A stretch of DNA of 64,000 nucleotides from Paracidovorax oryzae ATCC 19882. GTDB lineage: Bacteria; Pseudomonadota; Gammaproteobacteria; Burkholderiales; Burkholderiaceae_C. Below the pieces are notes generated by a model, which was not told the origin of the DNA, searched no databases, and was given only the letters and a program-made list of their open reading frames with translations. Of this stretch, positions 62,828 to 64,000 are shown in pieces. The number at the start of each line of letters is the position of its first letter. Positions within the stretch are counted from its first letter, which is position 1. The position numbers and the translations under genes are program-made. Location: assembly GCF_000687165.1 (NCBI RefSeq), contig NZ_JMKU01000002.1:335170-399169 (forward strand), in the 5' to 3' direction.

Positions 62828-62849
62828 AATATGCACTTTGTTGCATATT
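62828..62849. promoter_or_regulatory. AT-rich inverted repeat
   Basis: AATATGCA-N6-TGCATATT, a perfect eight-base dyad, stands out in GC-rich surroundings. It is 38 bases after the hydrolase stop and 80 before the lipoprotein ATG. It is too AT-rich for a good terminator stem and may be an operator or part of the downstream promoter. Confidence 0.35.
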
Positions 62850-62929
62850 TCCTTCGGTGGTCGGGTTGGCGAGGGGCGCGGGCTCCCATAACGTCCGACC
62901 CTTTGCCATCTCCTTTTTCCTTGTCCATC

Positions 62930-64000
62930 ATGAATCCGTCCTCGACCCCGTCGTCCTTCTCTTTCCTGCGCGCCGGCACCCTGCTGGCCGCCACCCTGTC
63001 CGCCGCCCTGCTGGCCGGCTGCGAAACCACGGGCATGCGCATGGGCAGCGCGGAATCCAAGACGGTAGCCACGGGCGCGGCCGCCGGGGAGTCGTCGGCG
63101 AACGCGAACACCCAGCTGGAGCATTGCTCTTCGCCCCTGGGCACGGTGTCGCTGGTGGAGAACCAGGACGCGGGCTGGTACACCATCCTGCGCAACGAAT
63201 ACCGCCTGCCGCCGACGTCCAACCTGCTGCGCCTGCTGATCCAGCAATCGAACTGTTTCGTGGTGGTCGAGCGCAGCGTGACCGGCATGGGCGCGATGAA
63301 CCGTGAGCGCGCGATCATGCAGTCGGGCGAGATGCGCGGCGGCAGCAGCTTCGGGCAGGGCCAGATGGTGGCGTCGGATTACGGCATGTCGCCGGAGATC
63401 GTGTTCTCCAACAGCGACGCGGGCGGCATCGGCGGTGCGCTGGGTGCGCTCATCGGCGGCGGGGGCGGACAGGTGCTGGGCCAGCTGGGCGGATCGCTGA
63501 AGACGCGCGAGGCCAGCGCGATGCTGACGCTGGTGGACAACCGCTCGGGCGTGCAGGTGTCGGTATCGGAGGGCAGCGCCTCCAAGAGCGACTTCGCAGG
63601 CTTCGGCAGCCTGTTCGGCAGTTCCGCAGGCGGGCGGCTGGGCGGCTACCAGAACACCTCGCAGGGCAAGGTGCTGACGGCTGCGTTCATGGACGCATAC
63701 AACCAGATGGTCATGGCGCTGCGCAACTACAAGGCGCAGAAGGTCCAGGGCCAGGGCCTGGGCGGCGGCGGCCGGCTGGGCGTGGACGGCGGCGCTGCGC
63801 CGTCGCAGACGAAGGCGGGCGCATCGATGTCGGTGCGCGAGGCACAGGCACGGCTCAATGCGCTGGGCTACGACGTGGGCGCGCCGGACGGCGGCATGGG
63901 CGCGAAGACGGCGAACGGGCTGCGGGCCTTCCAGAAGGACAAGGGCCTGCCGGTGACGGGCCGCCTGGACTCGGCCACCACCGACGCGCTCTCGCGCTGA
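62930..64000 (+). CDS. Lipoprotein with CsgG-like region and C-terminal peptidoglycan-binding domain
   Basis: 356 residues. A signal peptide ends in lipobox LLAGC with the acylated Cys at residue 31. The body (about 60-270) resembles CsgG/HfaB-type secretion lipoproteins (SNLLRLLIQQSNCFVVVERS; MLTLVDNRSGVQVSVSEGSASKSDF; AAFMDAYNQMV). It is interrupted by Gly-rich stretches. The last 60 residues form a PG_binding_1 domain (REAQARLNALGYDVGAPDGGMG onward). It probably sits in the outer-membrane inner leaflet and touches the cell wall. It is not in an obvious curli locus. Start ATG 62930 precedes a proper signal sequence; the frame upstream overlaps the hydrolase. The stop codon is the last three bases of the window. 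Confidence 0.8.
   Translation: MNPSSTPSSFSFLRAGTLLAATLSAALLAGCETTGMRMGSAESKTVATGAAAGESSANANTQLEHCSSPLGTVSLVENQDAGWYTILRNEYRLPPTSNLLRLLIQQSNCFVVVERSVTGMGAMNRERAIMQSGEMRGGSSFGQGQMVASDYGMSPEIVFSNSDAGGIGGALGALIGGGGGQVLGQLGGSLKTREASAMLTLVDNRSGVQVSVSEGSASKSDFAGFGSLFGSSAGGRLGGYQNTSQGKVLTAAFMDAYNQMVMALRNYKAQKVQGQGLGGGGRLGVDGGAAPSQTKAGASMSVREAQARLNALGYDVGAPDGGMGAKTANGLRAFQKDKGLPVTGRLDSATTDALSR

Overview
The window is GC-rich chromosomal DNA of a betaproteobacterium. Gene content and protein sequence point to the Comamonadaceae, most likely Acidovorax/Paracidovorax. The indicators are a HexR-zwf-tal-pgi sugar block, a Pseudomonas-like mtl polyol operon, CIRCE-controlled groESL, several chemoreceptors and a reductive pyrimidine-degradation operon. 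This is a judgement from family recognition, not a database match. I see no rRNA, tRNA, insertion sequence or CRISPR array.

Layout. (1) 1-5701: 3' end of an M20 amidohydrolase, then a dipeptide-type ABC importer (binding protein, one permease, two ATPases). (2) 5741-8072: DoxX membrane protein and a chemoreceptor with a sigma-28-like promoter, both on the minus strand. (3) 8302-13687: hexR and zwf (minus), divergent from tal-pgi (plus). (4) 13967-15877: a Cache-type chemoreceptor. (5) 16115-26754: a ten-gene polyol operon (mtlEFGK importer, mannitol dehydrogenase, short-chain dehydrogenase, FSA-like transaldolase, fructokinase, AraC activator, xylulokinase). (6) 26869-28855: groESL with CIRCE. 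(7) 29554-50658: a surface-polysaccharide locus on the plus strand. (8) 50702-54593: minus-strand GT4-GT2 fusion glycosyltransferase and a TPR membrane protein. (9) 54671-62790: a RutR-like repressor divergent from preT-preA-NCS1 permease-dihydropyrimidinase-M20 ureidopropionase. (10) 62930-64000: a peptidoglycan-binding lipoprotein.

The polysaccharide locus is the most distinctive part. It encodes GDP-mannose synthesis (ManC) and the Wbp/Wlb route to UDP-2,3-diacetamido-2,3-dideoxy-mannuronic acid (dehydrogenase, WbpB, WbpD, WbpE, WbpI). It also has a Wzm/Wzt exporter whose ATPase carries an unusually long C-terminal region, and a methyltransferase with a C-terminal coiled coil that resembles the WbdD chain terminator in layout. 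A repeated [GT4 + AsnB-like amidotransferase] pair and further glycosyltransferases follow. No Wzx, Wzy or initiating phospho-glycosyltransferase is present, so the product is probably an ABC-exported O-antigen or capsule that uses an initiator encoded elsewhere. The middle of the locus (about 36.5-46.3 kb) is clearly poorer in GC than the flanks, which suggests horizontal acquisition.

The metabolic blocks fit together. Mannitol, sorbitol or arabitol would enter through MtlEFGK, be oxidised to fructose or xylulose, phosphorylated, and join the hexR-zwf-tal-pgi sugar-phosphate network. Uracil or thymine would enter through the NCS1 permease and be reduced by PreTA, ring-opened by dihydropyrimidinase and decarbamoylated by the M20 enzyme.
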